This document shows, one piece after another, positions 36,801 through 43,813 of a stretch of DNA of 64,000 nucleotides. This DNA comes from Lepas anatifera (Eukaryota; Arthropoda; Thecostraca; Lepadidae): positions 1,088,501 to 1,152,500 of the forward strand of contig JAOTON010000977.1 in assembly GCA_034440635.1 (NCBI GenBank), in the 5' to 3' direction. Numbering within the stretch: position 1 is the first letter of the stretch; every line of letters starts with the position of its first letter. A model generated the notes under the pieces. It was not told where the DNA came from. It saw nothing but the letters and a program-made list of their open reading frames with translations, and did no database searches. The position numbers and the translations under genes were made by a program.

Positions 36801-39800
36801 ACACAGGAAAATACACATCAGTCCGACAAATATCAGCAGGCGGCATCACGGTCCTCCCATCATTCCAAAGTACAGATCAGAGGGTAGGAAATGATATGGA
36901 GCGGTTTATCACAGGTCATGACCCATTGTTTTCCAAATATAATTAATAATAAATTATTTTTTAAAGTCATCAAAGCATCGCTGCTACGCTACGTTAGCTG
37001 TCAGTCCGTATTGATCAGAGTGGGAGGCGTGAACCTGTCGCTCATTCCCCACATCGCCCACTAAGCACACTGCAAAACCCCCAGCGCGGGACTCACATGT
37101 AGACCTCGTCTCCACGGGCGAAGAAGATGCCCTGGTGGGTGAGGTGCGGCGCCAGCCGGGCCTTCAGCTGCTCCAGCGCCTTGGTGTTGGTGCCGCGCAC
37201 CTGTGCGTGGTAGTCGAACAGGATGTGCTCGATGTCGGCGTGCTGCTGACGCGCCTTGTGGTGGGCCTGGCGAGGGAGGAGATGCCACAGTCGGCAGCGA
37301 CATGAGCGACACCGAACTATGCAGATTCAATCCCCTCACATGCTTTCAAAACACAACTTTTTCCAGTGATATCATCCAGAATACTCTTCATGTTTGCCAA
37401 TATATAGCTCTGTTATAAGGGTGCTTATCAAAGCTAATTTGCTCCCATTTGATGACCACCCCGCATTTGGCAAAACCCAGACTAATCCCACTGAAACACG
37501 CTCCGGGATCATGGAACTCGTTTAACGCAGGCGCTGCAGGCCGTCTCACCTGGAAGAGATTGCTGAGCATAGCCTCGTCTCCGCGGCTGCCAACCAGCGA
37601 GCAGCTCAGCAGGTTCAGCACCACCTGCTGGCCGTAGCGCCGCTTCAGCTGACGGAGATGGCGCTCAAACGCCGGGCCCGAGCACGCCTCCCCGCGCGTC
37701 AGACGCACCTTGTGAGAGCCCACCTGCGCGTCAGACGCACCTTGTGAGAGCCCACCTGCGCATCAGACACACCTTGTGAGGCCCACCTGCGCGTCAGACG
37801 CACCTTGTGAGGCCACCTGCGCGTCAGACGCACCTTGTGAGAGCCCACCTGCGCGTCAGACGCACCTTGTGCGAGCCCACCTGCGCGTCAGACGCACCTT
37901 GTGAGAGCCCACCTGCGCATCAGACACACCTTGTGAGTGTGTCAGACGTACCTTGTGAGAGCTTACCTGAAAGTCACTCTAAAAAGACTAGGCTGTATCA
38001 CCGTGGAGTGAGTGGGACAGTCAGTTCCATTTCGCAGTAGGTCTGAGCTGTGCATTTAGAATTGACCTGCACTCTGCCCATATCCCACTGCACCGATTTC
38101 GACAGGAAAGGGCAGTTGTTCTGGGGCGGCCGCTGCAGCGTACCTGCAGTCCGGGCTGGTCCCAGAAGAGCGGCACCGAGCCACGCGTCTGCAGGTGCGA
38201 CGCCACCTCGTCCTCCAGGTACACCACCTGCTCCGTCTCCACGAAGTTGGCCACATGGCCGTCGTCGTTGGTGCCTCGCACGTTAAACCTGAGTGGAGGC
38301 CGACAGCCGTCAGGTGTGCGGCCCCGGCCGCGACAGCGATGTCACACGCGGAGATATTGCCAGCGAAGGTTAGTAGGAAACGATAGAAGGGGATGTCTCA
38401 CATCAGAACGGACCAGTTCTAGTCCACGGCGCAGCAAACATACATAGCCATCTGGATTTTAGGTGGGATCACCGGTCAGATCATATACGTTATCGTTTAA
38501 GTCCCCATCACGCGATATACGCATTTGAGTTACAGCTGGGCTGGTGTAGTCCTGGCTGATAACCTTGCACAACAAAACCAGCCGGGAGCGCCACAGCAGC
38601 CAGCCAGGGGGCGCGCGTCACGGACCTGGTGCCGGCACGCTCGGCACTCAGCCGGGATATGATGGCGGCGCGGCCCTGCGTGGCGCCCACATACACGGTG
38701 CGGATCTCCACCGAGCCGCAGGTGACGCGCAGCAGCCACTGGTCGCAGCTGACGCCGTACCGCTGCAGGTGCAGGTGCAGCTGCTTGTTCCTGCGCCGGG
38801 GCGGCACGGTCAGAGGCACACTGGTGCTGGCAGGAGACAGGAAATGAACACGCCGCAGGGAGACGAGGGCAATGTCAGAGGCGGGTCAGAGGCACACTGG
38901 TACTGGCAAGAGGCAGGGAATGAACACGCTGCAGGGAGACGAGGCTTGAAAATCGTGACTGCAGAGAAAAAACACTTAGTGAGGTGATAAACCTGTTCTT
39001 TCCACGTTAATGTACTGAAACCAAAACAGTATCAGTTATAATGAGGGTATCGTGTTAATGAGCCTCGGTTTGTCGCAATACGAATCTTTAGACATACATG
39101 CCTTCCCTTAGTACTTTGAACAGTCATGCTGGTGTGCACACTGACCAGAAGAAGCGGTTGTCGGTGACCTCTGTCCGCCGTCGCCGCTGCTCGCAAAGCG
39201 TCAGGTCCAGGGGCGTGCCGCTGGCGCTCCACGACAGGTAGAACGTGCCCGCGTTCAGGATCTTCTTCACCTGAGAGGTCAAGGGACTACCGAGTTGAAT
39301 GGCACACTGGTGGATAGACAATAAATCGAACTTCCAATCGAAAACTGCCGAGTTGATTCGAGCCCAGCCAAGGCGAGCGGGCAATGAATCTGTTTTAAGG
39401 CCGATACATTTTGTCTGACAATATTTTCTGCATCAATGTAAACAGGCAAAACCGGAAGGAAGCTGAAAGCACATTAACCCCAATCTAATTGCATCTTCTA
39501 GCTAACAACGCCGTGTCATCATTCTGACTTCAAACACCAGTAGCATGACATGGAGCGCGGCATGACAGGCGCGCCCAGCTCACCTCGGCCACGCGGTCGT
39601 CGTCACCGGCGTTACCCTGCAGCGAGACGAGCGTGGTCTGTGTCACGCGGAACACCTCGCTGCCGGTGATCTTCCCCACCGACGTGCAGCCCGTGACCAG
39701 CGCCAGGTACAGGAGACAGTGCTGGTCGCCTGCCAGCGCGTACGGCAGAGCAGCGTCAGACCCCAGCCCACCAACAACCACGGTCAGGCACCTGACTGCA

Positions 39801-40651
39801 GCCACGCCAGAGCAAATATCGAGAGAACGAAACAAAAATTGAGCGGGCTAATGAGAACATATAATAGCCACAAACACAAAAAAATCGTAGCAATAAACTC
39901 ACTCGGTCACTCACTCGCTGAAAAGACATGGAGAGTAACATATACAGAAAATAGCACATCAGTTACTAAAGTCATATCTAAACAATACATGTATATTCGG
40001 CGAAGGATATTCAAGTAACTCCTTGAGCTGCTCTAAGGCACCACAAGCAAACAAAAACACCAGAAGCTTCAGTTGAATTACAGCAGACTTCACTCACTGA
40101 GGCAGAGTTGCAGCACCCCCAAACAACCATAAGCATCCACAAGTCTGGTGTACTGCTTTTTTATGGCATCCACCTCCTGCGACTCTGAGGAGGACACAAT
40201 TGGCTCAGTTGGGCAGTGTGAACTGCATGATGACACATATGTTCTGAATCTAGCATTGCTTCTTAACATTACATGAACTCTACTAAATTCTTGCAATATA
40301 CCAAGAAAACATTCCTCAGGGTGGGAGTGGGAGCAGAAGTTAATAGTCATGTATGTTCAGACATCCATATACATGGGGCTATGATCAAAGTGAAATTCAT
40401 AAACAATGCACAAGACCTGAAGATGAGGATGTGCTTCTTTTGAAACTCGGCCAAATTGCAGGTGAATCTATTCACTGTGGATCCAACTGAGTAGATCCAT
40501 TCACTTATCCTCAGCTTTACTCACCGAGAAGTGCCACAGCTTGAGACTCAAACAGCAGGGCCTCTGATCTGCTCTTCTGCTCCATTAGCACACTATATGG
40601 GTTTGGAGGATTGATCTTGTGAAAGATCTTGAACACTTTTCCCATTGCCAT
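20339..40651 (-). CDS. Synj: Synaptojanin (SAC + inositol-polyphosphate 5-phosphatase), 23 coding exons
   Basis: Synaptojanin is a two-phosphatase enzyme that strips phosphates from PI(4,5)P2 and PI4P on endocytic membranes, allowing clathrin uncoating and synaptic-vesicle recycling. Coding exons run from 40651 down to 20339 (listed separately) and give about 1323 residues, within the normal range for the family. Domain order: SAC domain (about 50-430, catalytic [10 protein letters not shown] in exon 9), 5-phosphatase (about 530-870; [49 protein letters not shown]), RRM-like domain (about 890-985; [11 protein letters not shown]), and a proline-rich tail with DPW, two WDxF and about eight PxxPxR motifs that would bind AP-2 appendage and SH3 partners. 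The start is the ATG giving [18 protein letters not shown]. Two anomalies: one surplus base in exon 17 and an exon 12 donor that must lie inside a minisatellite. The exon boundaries come from splice-site reading and phase checks, not transcripts. Confidence 0.96.
21012..21219 (-). CDS. Synj: Synaptojanin exon 22 (proline-rich)
   Basis: Acceptor TTACCGACAG. Encodes [16 protein letters not shown], a polyproline run and [19 protein letters not shown]. The donor GTGGTG at 21011 leaves phase 1 before a 53-nt intron. Confidence 0.82.
21501..21607 (-). CDS. Synj: Synaptojanin exon 21 (proline-rich)
   Basis: Acceptor CTGCGTGCAG, donor GTCAGT, phase 1 to 0. Encodes [13 protein letters not shown] and [14 protein letters not shown]. 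It is required to bridge exon 20 (phase 1) to exon 22 (phase 0). Confidence 0.85.
21875..22043 (-). CDS. Synj: Synaptojanin exon 20
   Basis: Encodes [20 protein letters not shown], matching the end of the synaptojanin RRM-like region, then an acidic linker. Two in-phase acceptors are possible (exon start 22043 or 22037). The second, TGCAG followed by GGCCGCCG, is the one repeated in the upstream array. The donor GTCCGT leaves phase 1. Confidence 0.88.
22038..22600 (-). repeat. Junction minisatellite at the exon 20 acceptor (intron 19)
   Basis: About 19 tandem units of roughly 29 bp that read, on the coding strand, CAGGGCCGCCGCCTCTGTGA followed by CGCGCTGTG. The true exon 20 begins CAG then GGCCGCCGTCTCTCGGTG, so each unit repeats the acceptor and the first exon bases. 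The rest of intron 19 (22601-22913) shows nothing notable. Confidence 0.85.
22914..23090 (-). CDS. Synj: Synaptojanin exon 19 (RRM-like domain)
   Basis: Phase 0 to 0; acceptor CCGTGCGCAG, donor GTGCGG. Encodes [20 protein letters not shown], the RRM-like fold that follows the 5-phosphatase in synaptojanins. Confidence 0.92.
23091..23761. other. Synj: Synaptojanin intron 18, no feature seen
   Basis: 671-bp intron. Near the exon 19 acceptor the motif TCTGATCCGCCGT occurs twice, a possible short duplication. Otherwise unremarkable. Confidence 0.6.
23762..23949 (-). CDS. Synj: Synaptojanin exon 18 (end of 5-phosphatase)
   Basis: Phase 1 to 0. Encodes [14 protein letters not shown] and [15 protein letters not shown]; the His of SDHRPV is catalytic in this family. 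The acceptor CGCCGGCAG and the first exon bases are repeated in the 80-bp array at 23950-24370. Confidence 0.95.
23936..24370 (-). repeat. 80-bp tandem repeat containing the exon 18 acceptor
   Basis: Units spaced exactly 80 bp at first (CAGAGTCATCTGCCGGCGAC at 23941, 24021 and 24101), then decaying, for about five copies. On the coding strand each carries GTCGCCGGCAG followed by ATGACTCTGCCTGG, that is, the acceptor plus the first 14 bases of exon 18. Confidence 0.9.
24528..24800. repeat. CT/GA microsatellite in intron 17
   Basis: A 270-bp run of CT dinucleotides with interspersed CACT variants, 75 bp beyond the exon 17 donor. It produces a spurious RERERE open frame on the minus strand. Confidence 0.95.
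24874..25049 (-). CDS. Synj: Synaptojanin exon 17 (5-phosphatase; one-base frame break)
   Basis: Acceptor TTTATGCAG, donor GTCAGT. It encodes [20 protein letters not shown] and [15 protein letters not shown] surplus base near 24930 then shifts the frame. After it the other frame reads [18 protein letters not shown], the conserved PxW-DRVLW motif, and joins exon 18 in phase. The exon is 176 nt where 175 is expected. This is either a sequencing or assembly error or a real frameshift allele. Confidence 0.9.
25050..25393. other. Synj: Synaptojanin intron 16, no feature seen
   Basis: 344-bp intron with standard splice sites and no repeat. Confidence 0.6.
25394..25531 (-). CDS. Synj: Synaptojanin exon 16 (5-phosphatase catalytic)
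   Basis: Acceptor CCCCGCAG, donor GTAGGG, phase 0 to 0. Encodes the [20 protein letters not shown] signature; the Asp and Asn of GDFN are active-site residues. Confidence 0.97.
25727..25872 (-). CDS. Synj: Synaptojanin exon 15 (5-phosphatase)
   Basis: Acceptor TGCACACAG, donor GTAAGC, phase 1 to 0. Encodes [19 protein letters not shown] and [17 protein letters not shown], core substrate-pocket motifs. Confidence 0.96.
25873..26318. other. Synj: Synaptojanin intron 14, no feature seen
   Basis: 446-bp intron, AT-rich in the middle, no repeat recognised. Confidence 0.6.
26319..26506 (-). CDS. Synj: Synaptojanin exon 14 (5-phosphatase)
   Basis: Acceptor TTGCACCAG, donor GTCAGA, phase 2 to 1. 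Encodes [19 protein letters not shown] and [16 protein letters not shown]. Confidence 0.95.
26540..26660. repeat. Short tandem repeat near the exon 14 acceptor (intron 13)
   Basis: About six imperfect 18-20-bp units of the type CATCACTGAGTCGTCAAT, beginning about 35 bp upstream of the acceptor of exon 14. Confidence 0.75.
26880..27057 (-). repeat. 18-bp tandem repeat abutting the exon 13 donor
   Basis: On the coding strand the donor GTACGCCACTCTGGGAGA is followed by about nine imperfect 18-bp units of the same sequence (TACGCCACTCTGGGAGAG and variants). Several units keep a GTACGCC that resembles the donor. Confidence 0.85.
27058..27173 (-). CDS. Synj: Synaptojanin exon 13 (5-phosphatase)
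   Basis: Acceptor GACCCTCAG, donor GTACGC, phase 0 to 2. Contains [19 protein letters not shown], with the catalytic-core FEEIVDL signature. The donor is followed immediately by an 18-bp repeat array. Confidence 0.95.
27600..31822 (-). repeat. Junction minisatellite at the exon 12 donor (intron 12, 4.2 kb)
   Basis: Roughly 165 units of 25-26 bp fill most of intron 12 (27174-31796). On the coding strand each starts GTAGGGCAGGGG and ends GGATGGACACG. The exon 12 end reads GGGCACG followed by GTAGGGCAGGGG, so every unit repeats the donor (CACG then GTAGGG). Variants include CAGGG to CGGGG, GACACG to GTCACG, and 25-bp forms that change the phase. Spurious proline-rich frames occur on the plus strand and glycine-rich frames on the minus strand. 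The remaining 27174-27600 shows nothing. Confidence 0.95.
31797..32005 (-). CDS. Synj: Synaptojanin exon 12 (5-phosphatase start)
   Basis: Contains the 5-phosphatase motif GTYNVNGGK and WLLDAPRLA. The acceptor CCCTGCAG at 32006 is repeated in the upstream array. The first possible donor (exon end 31823) leaves phase 1, but exon 13 needs phase 0. The donor one unit further into the downstream array (end 31797, adding GRAGVGMDT) restores the frame, so that end is given here as inferred. Confidence 0.8.
32006..32530 (-). repeat. Junction minisatellite at the exon 12 acceptor (intron 11)
   Basis: About 18 units of about 30 bp. On the coding strand each has TTGACCCACTGCCCCGTTCC then CTGCAG, so each unit repeats a complete acceptor (pyrimidine-rich stretch plus CAG) and a CTGACCC that resembles a branch point. 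The last unit is the functional acceptor of exon 12. The rest of intron 11 (32531-32767) is unremarkable. Confidence 0.93.
32768..32924 (-). CDS. Synj: Synaptojanin exon 11
   Basis: Acceptor CTCCCGCGCAG, donor GTGGGC, ends in phase 1. Encodes [15 protein letters not shown] and [13 protein letters not shown], the linker between the SAC and 5-phosphatase domains. Confidence 0.94.
33240..36054 (-). repeat. Junction minisatellite at the exon 10 donor (intron 10, 2.8 kb)
   Basis: Two alternating subunits. The longer (about 42 bp) reads, on the coding strand, GCGCTGCAGGGCGGCTCCAA then GGTGAGGGTGATGGGGGC. It copies the last 21 bases of exon 10 plus its donor. The shorter (about 31 bp) lacks the exon-like part and has CGCTACTGGGTGAGGGTGAT. 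Roughly two dozen long units each hold a perfect AAG/GTGAGG donor. The rest of intron 10 (32925-33239) has nothing notable. Confidence 0.94.
36055..36207 (-). CDS. Synj: Synaptojanin exon 10 (end of SAC)
   Basis: Fifty-one codons, phase 0 to 0. Encodes [13 protein letters not shown]...[16 protein letters not shown]. The donor (TCCAAG then GTGAGG) and the last 21 coding bases are the seed of the intron 10 minisatellite. Confidence 0.95.
36208..36716. other. Synj: Synaptojanin intron 9, no feature seen
   Basis: 509-bp intron, more AT-rich than its exons, no repeat. Confidence 0.6.
36717..36798 (-). CDS. Synj: Synaptojanin exon 9 (SAC catalytic P-loop)
   Basis: Acceptor CCTGTGTAG, donor GTCAGT, ends in phase 0. 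Encodes the catalytic CxxCxDRT signature in [16 protein letters not shown], so the SAC active site appears intact. Confidence 0.95.
37097..37266 (-). CDS. Synj: Synaptojanin exon 8 (SAC)
   Basis: Acceptor CCTCGCCAG, donor GTGAGT, ends in phase 2. Encodes [20 protein letters not shown] through [13 protein letters not shown]. Confidence 0.93.
37550..37723 (-). CDS. Synj: Synaptojanin exon 7 (SAC)
   Basis: Fifty-eight codons, phase 0 to 0, starting [11 protein letters not shown]. The first bases of this exon plus its acceptor are repeated in tandem upstream (37724-37965). The copy joined to [12 protein letters not shown] is taken as the real exon start. Confidence 0.9.
37724..37965 (-). repeat. 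32-bp repeat carrying the exon 7 acceptor (intron 6)
   Basis: About eight units. On the coding strand each reads CAG, then GTGGGCTCTCACAAGGTGCG, then TCTGACGCG. The exon 7 start and acceptor are therefore present repeatedly, and each unit also contains AAG/GTGCGT, a donor-like site. The outermost units are diverged. Confidence 0.92.
38144..38288 (-). CDS. Synj: Synaptojanin exon 6 (SAC)
   Basis: Acceptor CCACTCAG, donor GTACGC, ends in phase 0. Contains [19 protein letters not shown] and [13 protein letters not shown], highly conserved SAC-domain signatures. Confidence 0.95.
38289..38625. other. Synj: Synaptojanin intron 5, no feature seen
   Basis: 337-bp intron without repeats. Confidence 0.6.
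38626..38790 (-). CDS. Synj: Synaptojanin exon 5 (SAC)
   Basis: Acceptor CGGCGCAG, donor GTCCGT (weak), phase 2 to 2. Contains [17 protein letters not shown] and the GSVEIRTVY block. Confidence 0.93.
38811..38946. repeat. Tandem duplication near the exon 5 acceptor (intron 4)
   Basis: Two copies of about 68 bp, each with GTCAGAGGCACACTGGTACT-like and GAACACGCCGCAGGGAGACG-like sequence, beginning about 20 bp upstream of the exon 5 acceptor. Confidence 0.8.
39146..39270 (-). CDS. Synj: Synaptojanin exon 4 (SAC)
   Basis: Acceptor ACCTCTCAG, donor GTCAGT, ends in phase 2. Contains [16 protein letters not shown] and DNRFFW. Confidence 0.93.
39271..39583. other. Synj: Synaptojanin intron 3, no feature seen
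   Basis: 313-bp intron, AT-rich, no repeat recognised. Confidence 0.6.
39584..39729 (-). CDS. Synj: Synaptojanin exon 3 (SAC)
   Basis: Acceptor GCTGGCAG, donor GTGAGC, ends in phase 0. Contains [13 protein letters not shown] and EVFRVTQT, conserved SAC blocks. Confidence 0.93.
39730..40097. other. Synj: Synaptojanin intron 2, no feature seen
   Basis: 368-bp intron, AT-rich. The base composition drops from GC-rich (exon 3 side) to AT-rich (exon 2 side) within it. Confidence 0.6.
40098..40184 (-). CDS. Synj: Synaptojanin exon 2
   Basis: Acceptor TCCTCCTCAG, donor GTGAGT, phase 1 to phase 1. Encodes the start of the SAC domain, including [16 protein letters not shown]. Confidence 0.9.
40185..40524. 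other. Synj: Synaptojanin intron 1, no feature seen
   Basis: 340-bp intron, AT-rich, ordinary splice sites. Confidence 0.6.
40525..40651 (-). CDS. Synj: Synaptojanin exon 1
   Basis: Residues 1-42, from ATG at 40651-40649 ([18 protein letters not shown]) to FESQAVALL. The donor is GTGAGT and the exon ends in phase 1. The exon and its surroundings are AT-rich compared with exons 3-23. Confidence 0.9.
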
Positions 40652-41079
40652 CTTGAGCCCAGAAATGCAAACCAATGAATACTGTTGCACTCAAGTGTGG
40701 GGCATAGCAGGATGCACTGAAAACATAAGAGTATATTAAATTAGTGTGCACAGGTTTAGATTTTTAACACTTAACCAAACACCTGCGCTAGAGGATACCA
40801 ACTGAAACTGACAAAACCCAGAGTTCAAACCAGAGTCCACTGATGTGTTTTGGGTTCAGGCCATTTCTGACTGGAAATATGTGCCGAGTCTGTAGTTTCT
40901 TCACACATTGTACCAGTTCAAGTCCAACTTAGAAATTCACTGGAACCATCTCAGGTACCTGATTCCTGAGAAATATTGTGATGAGTACTTTTCCATGCTT
41001 CACTCTGCATGCTTCACTTAGGTAACAATAACCAAGATCACAGCTACTTAATGGAGAGCAAAAAAGTCCAGGAACTTAA
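40652..41079. other. 5' flank of synaptojanin, no promoter element recognised
   Basis: The start codon context on the coding strand is CTCAAGATGGCA. I could not identify a TATA box or an initiator with confidence, and a non-coding first exon further upstream is possible. Confidence 0.35.
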
Positions 41080-41475
41080 GGTTGAGAAAGACCTGGTAGT
41101 TTTGTTGATATTGATCTAAAATTTTGATGCCAGGCAACCACAGCAGCTTCTAAGGCATCCAGACTACTGGCAAACATGAGTTCTTTTGCTAAAATTGATA
41201 TGTTCACGCTTCCACTACTATACAAAACTATGGTTTGCCCACTGCTCAAAAACCAAAATTCTGTCTGGGGACCATTTAACAGGGTAGATCAGAGGCATAT
41301 CAAAAAGATCCAACATTGAGCTACCTGCATGGCATCATTCCTGAGAGGACACTTGTATAAAGACAGACTGTGTGCACTCAATCTACCCTCTCTCAACCAT
41401 CATCAACTCCATGAGGACATAAGTTTATCAACTCTTACATGGCGCCATCAACCAGGATCACACCCAGTTCTTTCA
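41080..41475 (+). pseudogene. Relic of a non-LTR reverse transcriptase C-terminal region
   Basis: With frameshifts, the plus strand translates to blocks typical of CR1/L2-like retrotransposons after the catalytic domain: KASRLLANMSSFAKIDM, LPLLYKTMVCPLL, NSVWGPFNRVDQRHIKKIQ, LYKDRLCALNLPSLNHHQLH. In intact elements these correspond to the thumb region with the VW-P and K-IQ-R signatures. It is truncated at both ends and interrupted by stops, so non-functional. It is separate from the larger element at 44.2-49.4 kb. Confidence 0.7.
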
Positions 41476-42055
41476 TCTTGATGGCTGATCGTATTTGTTC
41501 TATGTATGATTTTATGTGTGATTTTACTCTGTATGCATGATTTTTTCCATCTTTTATCCCAAGTTTTTATCTTATCTTAAGTGTTCAATCTGAGAAATAC
41601 TGACTGAAGACTCAGCCTGGAACGAGCTCGTCAGAGACCAGAGCCAACAGGCTGAGACGACCCTACAAAATCTGCAATTTTTAGGTATAAGTATAGGTAC
41701 TAAAAACGACCCCCTCCTATATACCAATGCCGTAATCACGTAACCATCTCCATCGGCCCACATACCCATTAGGTTCTTCTCCAAATACAATCGACAGTCA
41801 GCCTTGCTTCCTCCTTCTTCTCTCTTCTCAACAAACAACAGAAGGGAAAAAACGGGAAAAACACAGACCAATGATCAAATTGAACTAGTAAGTACAAATC
41901 TCTCCTGTGATTCGTGACCAGTTCTCATTAGTGCATTTTAGACAAATGAATGATTACAATTAGTATTGCTAGCAGGTTTATTTGCTTACTATGTTCAAAA
42001 TTATAAAACTTTCTGCAGATGGCGCATTGAAGACGTTCAGGATAAGACCTAAGCT
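41476..42055. other. No gene recognised
   Basis: AT-rich sequence between the retrotransposon relic and the palindromic element; no supportable exon. Confidence 0.35.
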
Positions 42056-42183
42056 GTGTTATTCTGCCGGCAGAACACATACTAGTGTGCCGCACACATG
42101 CGCAATACAGTATCTTGTGGTCATGATACGATACTGCGCATGCGTGCGGCGTACTATTATACGTTCTGCCGGCAGAATAACAC
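42056..42183. mobile_element. 128-bp palindromic element
   Basis: The arms start GTGTTATTCTGCCGGCAGAA and are mirrored by TTCTGCCGGCAGAATAACAC at the right end. Inner parts also pair (GCGCAATACAGTATC with GATACTGCGC). Almost the entire element folds into one hairpin, as expected of a small MITE. The flanks AGCT/GGCT are not a clear duplication. Confidence 0.75.
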
Positions 42184-43171
42184 GGCTATTGTATACATGT
42201 AGAAAAGTTAGACGAGAAGAAGTAGTGTTAATTGTTTTTTTATGAGTGGTGATGTATGTATATATCATTTACTACCCTGGTATATATAAGGTTCTATATA
42301 TAAGGTGTATATGTATAAGGTTCACCACCTTAAATATGCTTAGGCAAATGTCAGAGATAGGAACATGTTCAATTTTTTGTGTGCAGGCATTACTTGTACC
42401 TAGGGATTTCCTCAAACTTGAACTGGGTGCCTAGTTTGAAATAAACAATTCAAATCACAATTGACACATTAATTGAAACAAATTGAACACTTGAAAGTTG
42501 GTAAGATGTTTCATGATGTTTAATGATACTACTAGGTAGCCTTACTTTGAATGGAGTTTCACACAAATGCCATTAAACACATTGTTAACTTATGATCACC
42601 ACATTATCCAGTGTGCAGAGTATGGCACTTTCAACGAGATCTCGTCGGTGCGAGTGCCCTTCGAGGCAGGAACAAGTGGTCTGAATTTTACTACCCTGGT
42701 GTGAATTTTTGAAACTGGTGAGAGGGTGGAGACACTAAAAACCAACGAAATCATGGGAAGAAGGGAAAAATTAACTAAAAATAAACAATTACAACGCAAT
42801 TGCACCGGTTGGGCCAAGTGCCCCACATTTGCCGCAAAATGATGGGCTAAAATTAATTTTTTGAATACTGACAGATAAATTCAACAAATATGGATAGTGC
42901 AAACTAAAACAACAGTACTTTTACGGGCTTTTCATTATGCATAGTTGGCTTTTGGTAGAAAGTGAACTTAAAATGAGTGAAAGCTTTCAGCGATAGTCCC
43001 GCCGAACGCTCAGTTTTCCTCTCGCAGCGTTTTATTCCAGTGGACAGTTTCAAATTACTGTGCCCCAAGACTTTGCCACGCTGCCTGGTGTGATCATAAA
43101 GCGATGTTGCTCTGCGCTGCAGGTGCAGACGTAATACAACCAGACAAATTACGGTGATGTGCAAGATACAT
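42184..43171. other. No gene recognised
   Basis: AT-rich sequence with no supportable exon or repeat boundary. Confidence 0.35.
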
Positions 43172-43388
43172 AAGCGAATCCAGGATTGCCCGATCGGGAG
43201 GCGCCATCTGGACCAGGGGAGCCGCCACTTTTGACCGACAAAACCCATCCGGTGGGTGAAAGTCCTACCGATGGGCGCCGATTTTCGCATCCTGGGGGAG
43301 CGACATTTCAGGGGGCGCCATGACCATTTCAGGGGGTGCTGAGGGTCGATCAGGGGCACATGCCCCCTTTTGCCCCCTGGATCCACCT
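43172..43388 (+). repeat. Dispersed inverted-terminus repeat, copy 1
   Basis: Begins AAGCGAATCCAGGATTGCCC and ends TTTTGCCCCCTGGATCCACC. The interior has CATCCTGGGGGAGCGACATT-like sequence. The same sequence occurs inverted at 43618-43813. The two together form a foldback with a spacer of about 230 bp. Confidence 0.7.
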
Positions 43389-43617
43389 CTGGGAAGATTT
43401 CCTTTAAAAAATAGTAAACCTTTGTATTAAGAGAGGAAATGGAGTTTAGTATACATCAACTCCGGCAAAAAAAAAACATTGTATTGTTGAATATTGCCAC
43501 AGTAGTAGTTTGTTGGTTGGAAGGCCCTGAAAGATAGAACCTGAATGGTTGGGGGAGGGAACAGGCCAGCTGAAGGGAGTGGTGGTAAGGTGACAGCTTT
43601 CAGAGTTTGGGGCATAC

Positions 43618-43813
43618 ACAGATCCAGGGGGCAAAGGTGGCTTGTACCCCTTCCCCGATCGACTCTCAGCGCCCCTGAAATACCGCTTCCTACCCCCACC
43701 CTCCCCCAGGATGCAAAAATTGGCGCCCATGCCTGATAGGTTTTCGGGCCAAAAGTGATGCCCCCTAGGCCGGATGCGCCCCCATCCCTCCATTGGCACC
43801 CCTGGATCCGCCT
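43618..43813 (-). repeat. Dispersed inverted-terminus repeat, copy 2 (inverted)
   Basis: Read on the minus strand it starts AGGCGGATCCAGGGGTGCCA and ends TTTGCCCCCTGGATCTGT, parallel to copy 1 throughout (GGGCGCCAATTTTTGCATCC is shared with small changes). Confidence 0.7.
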
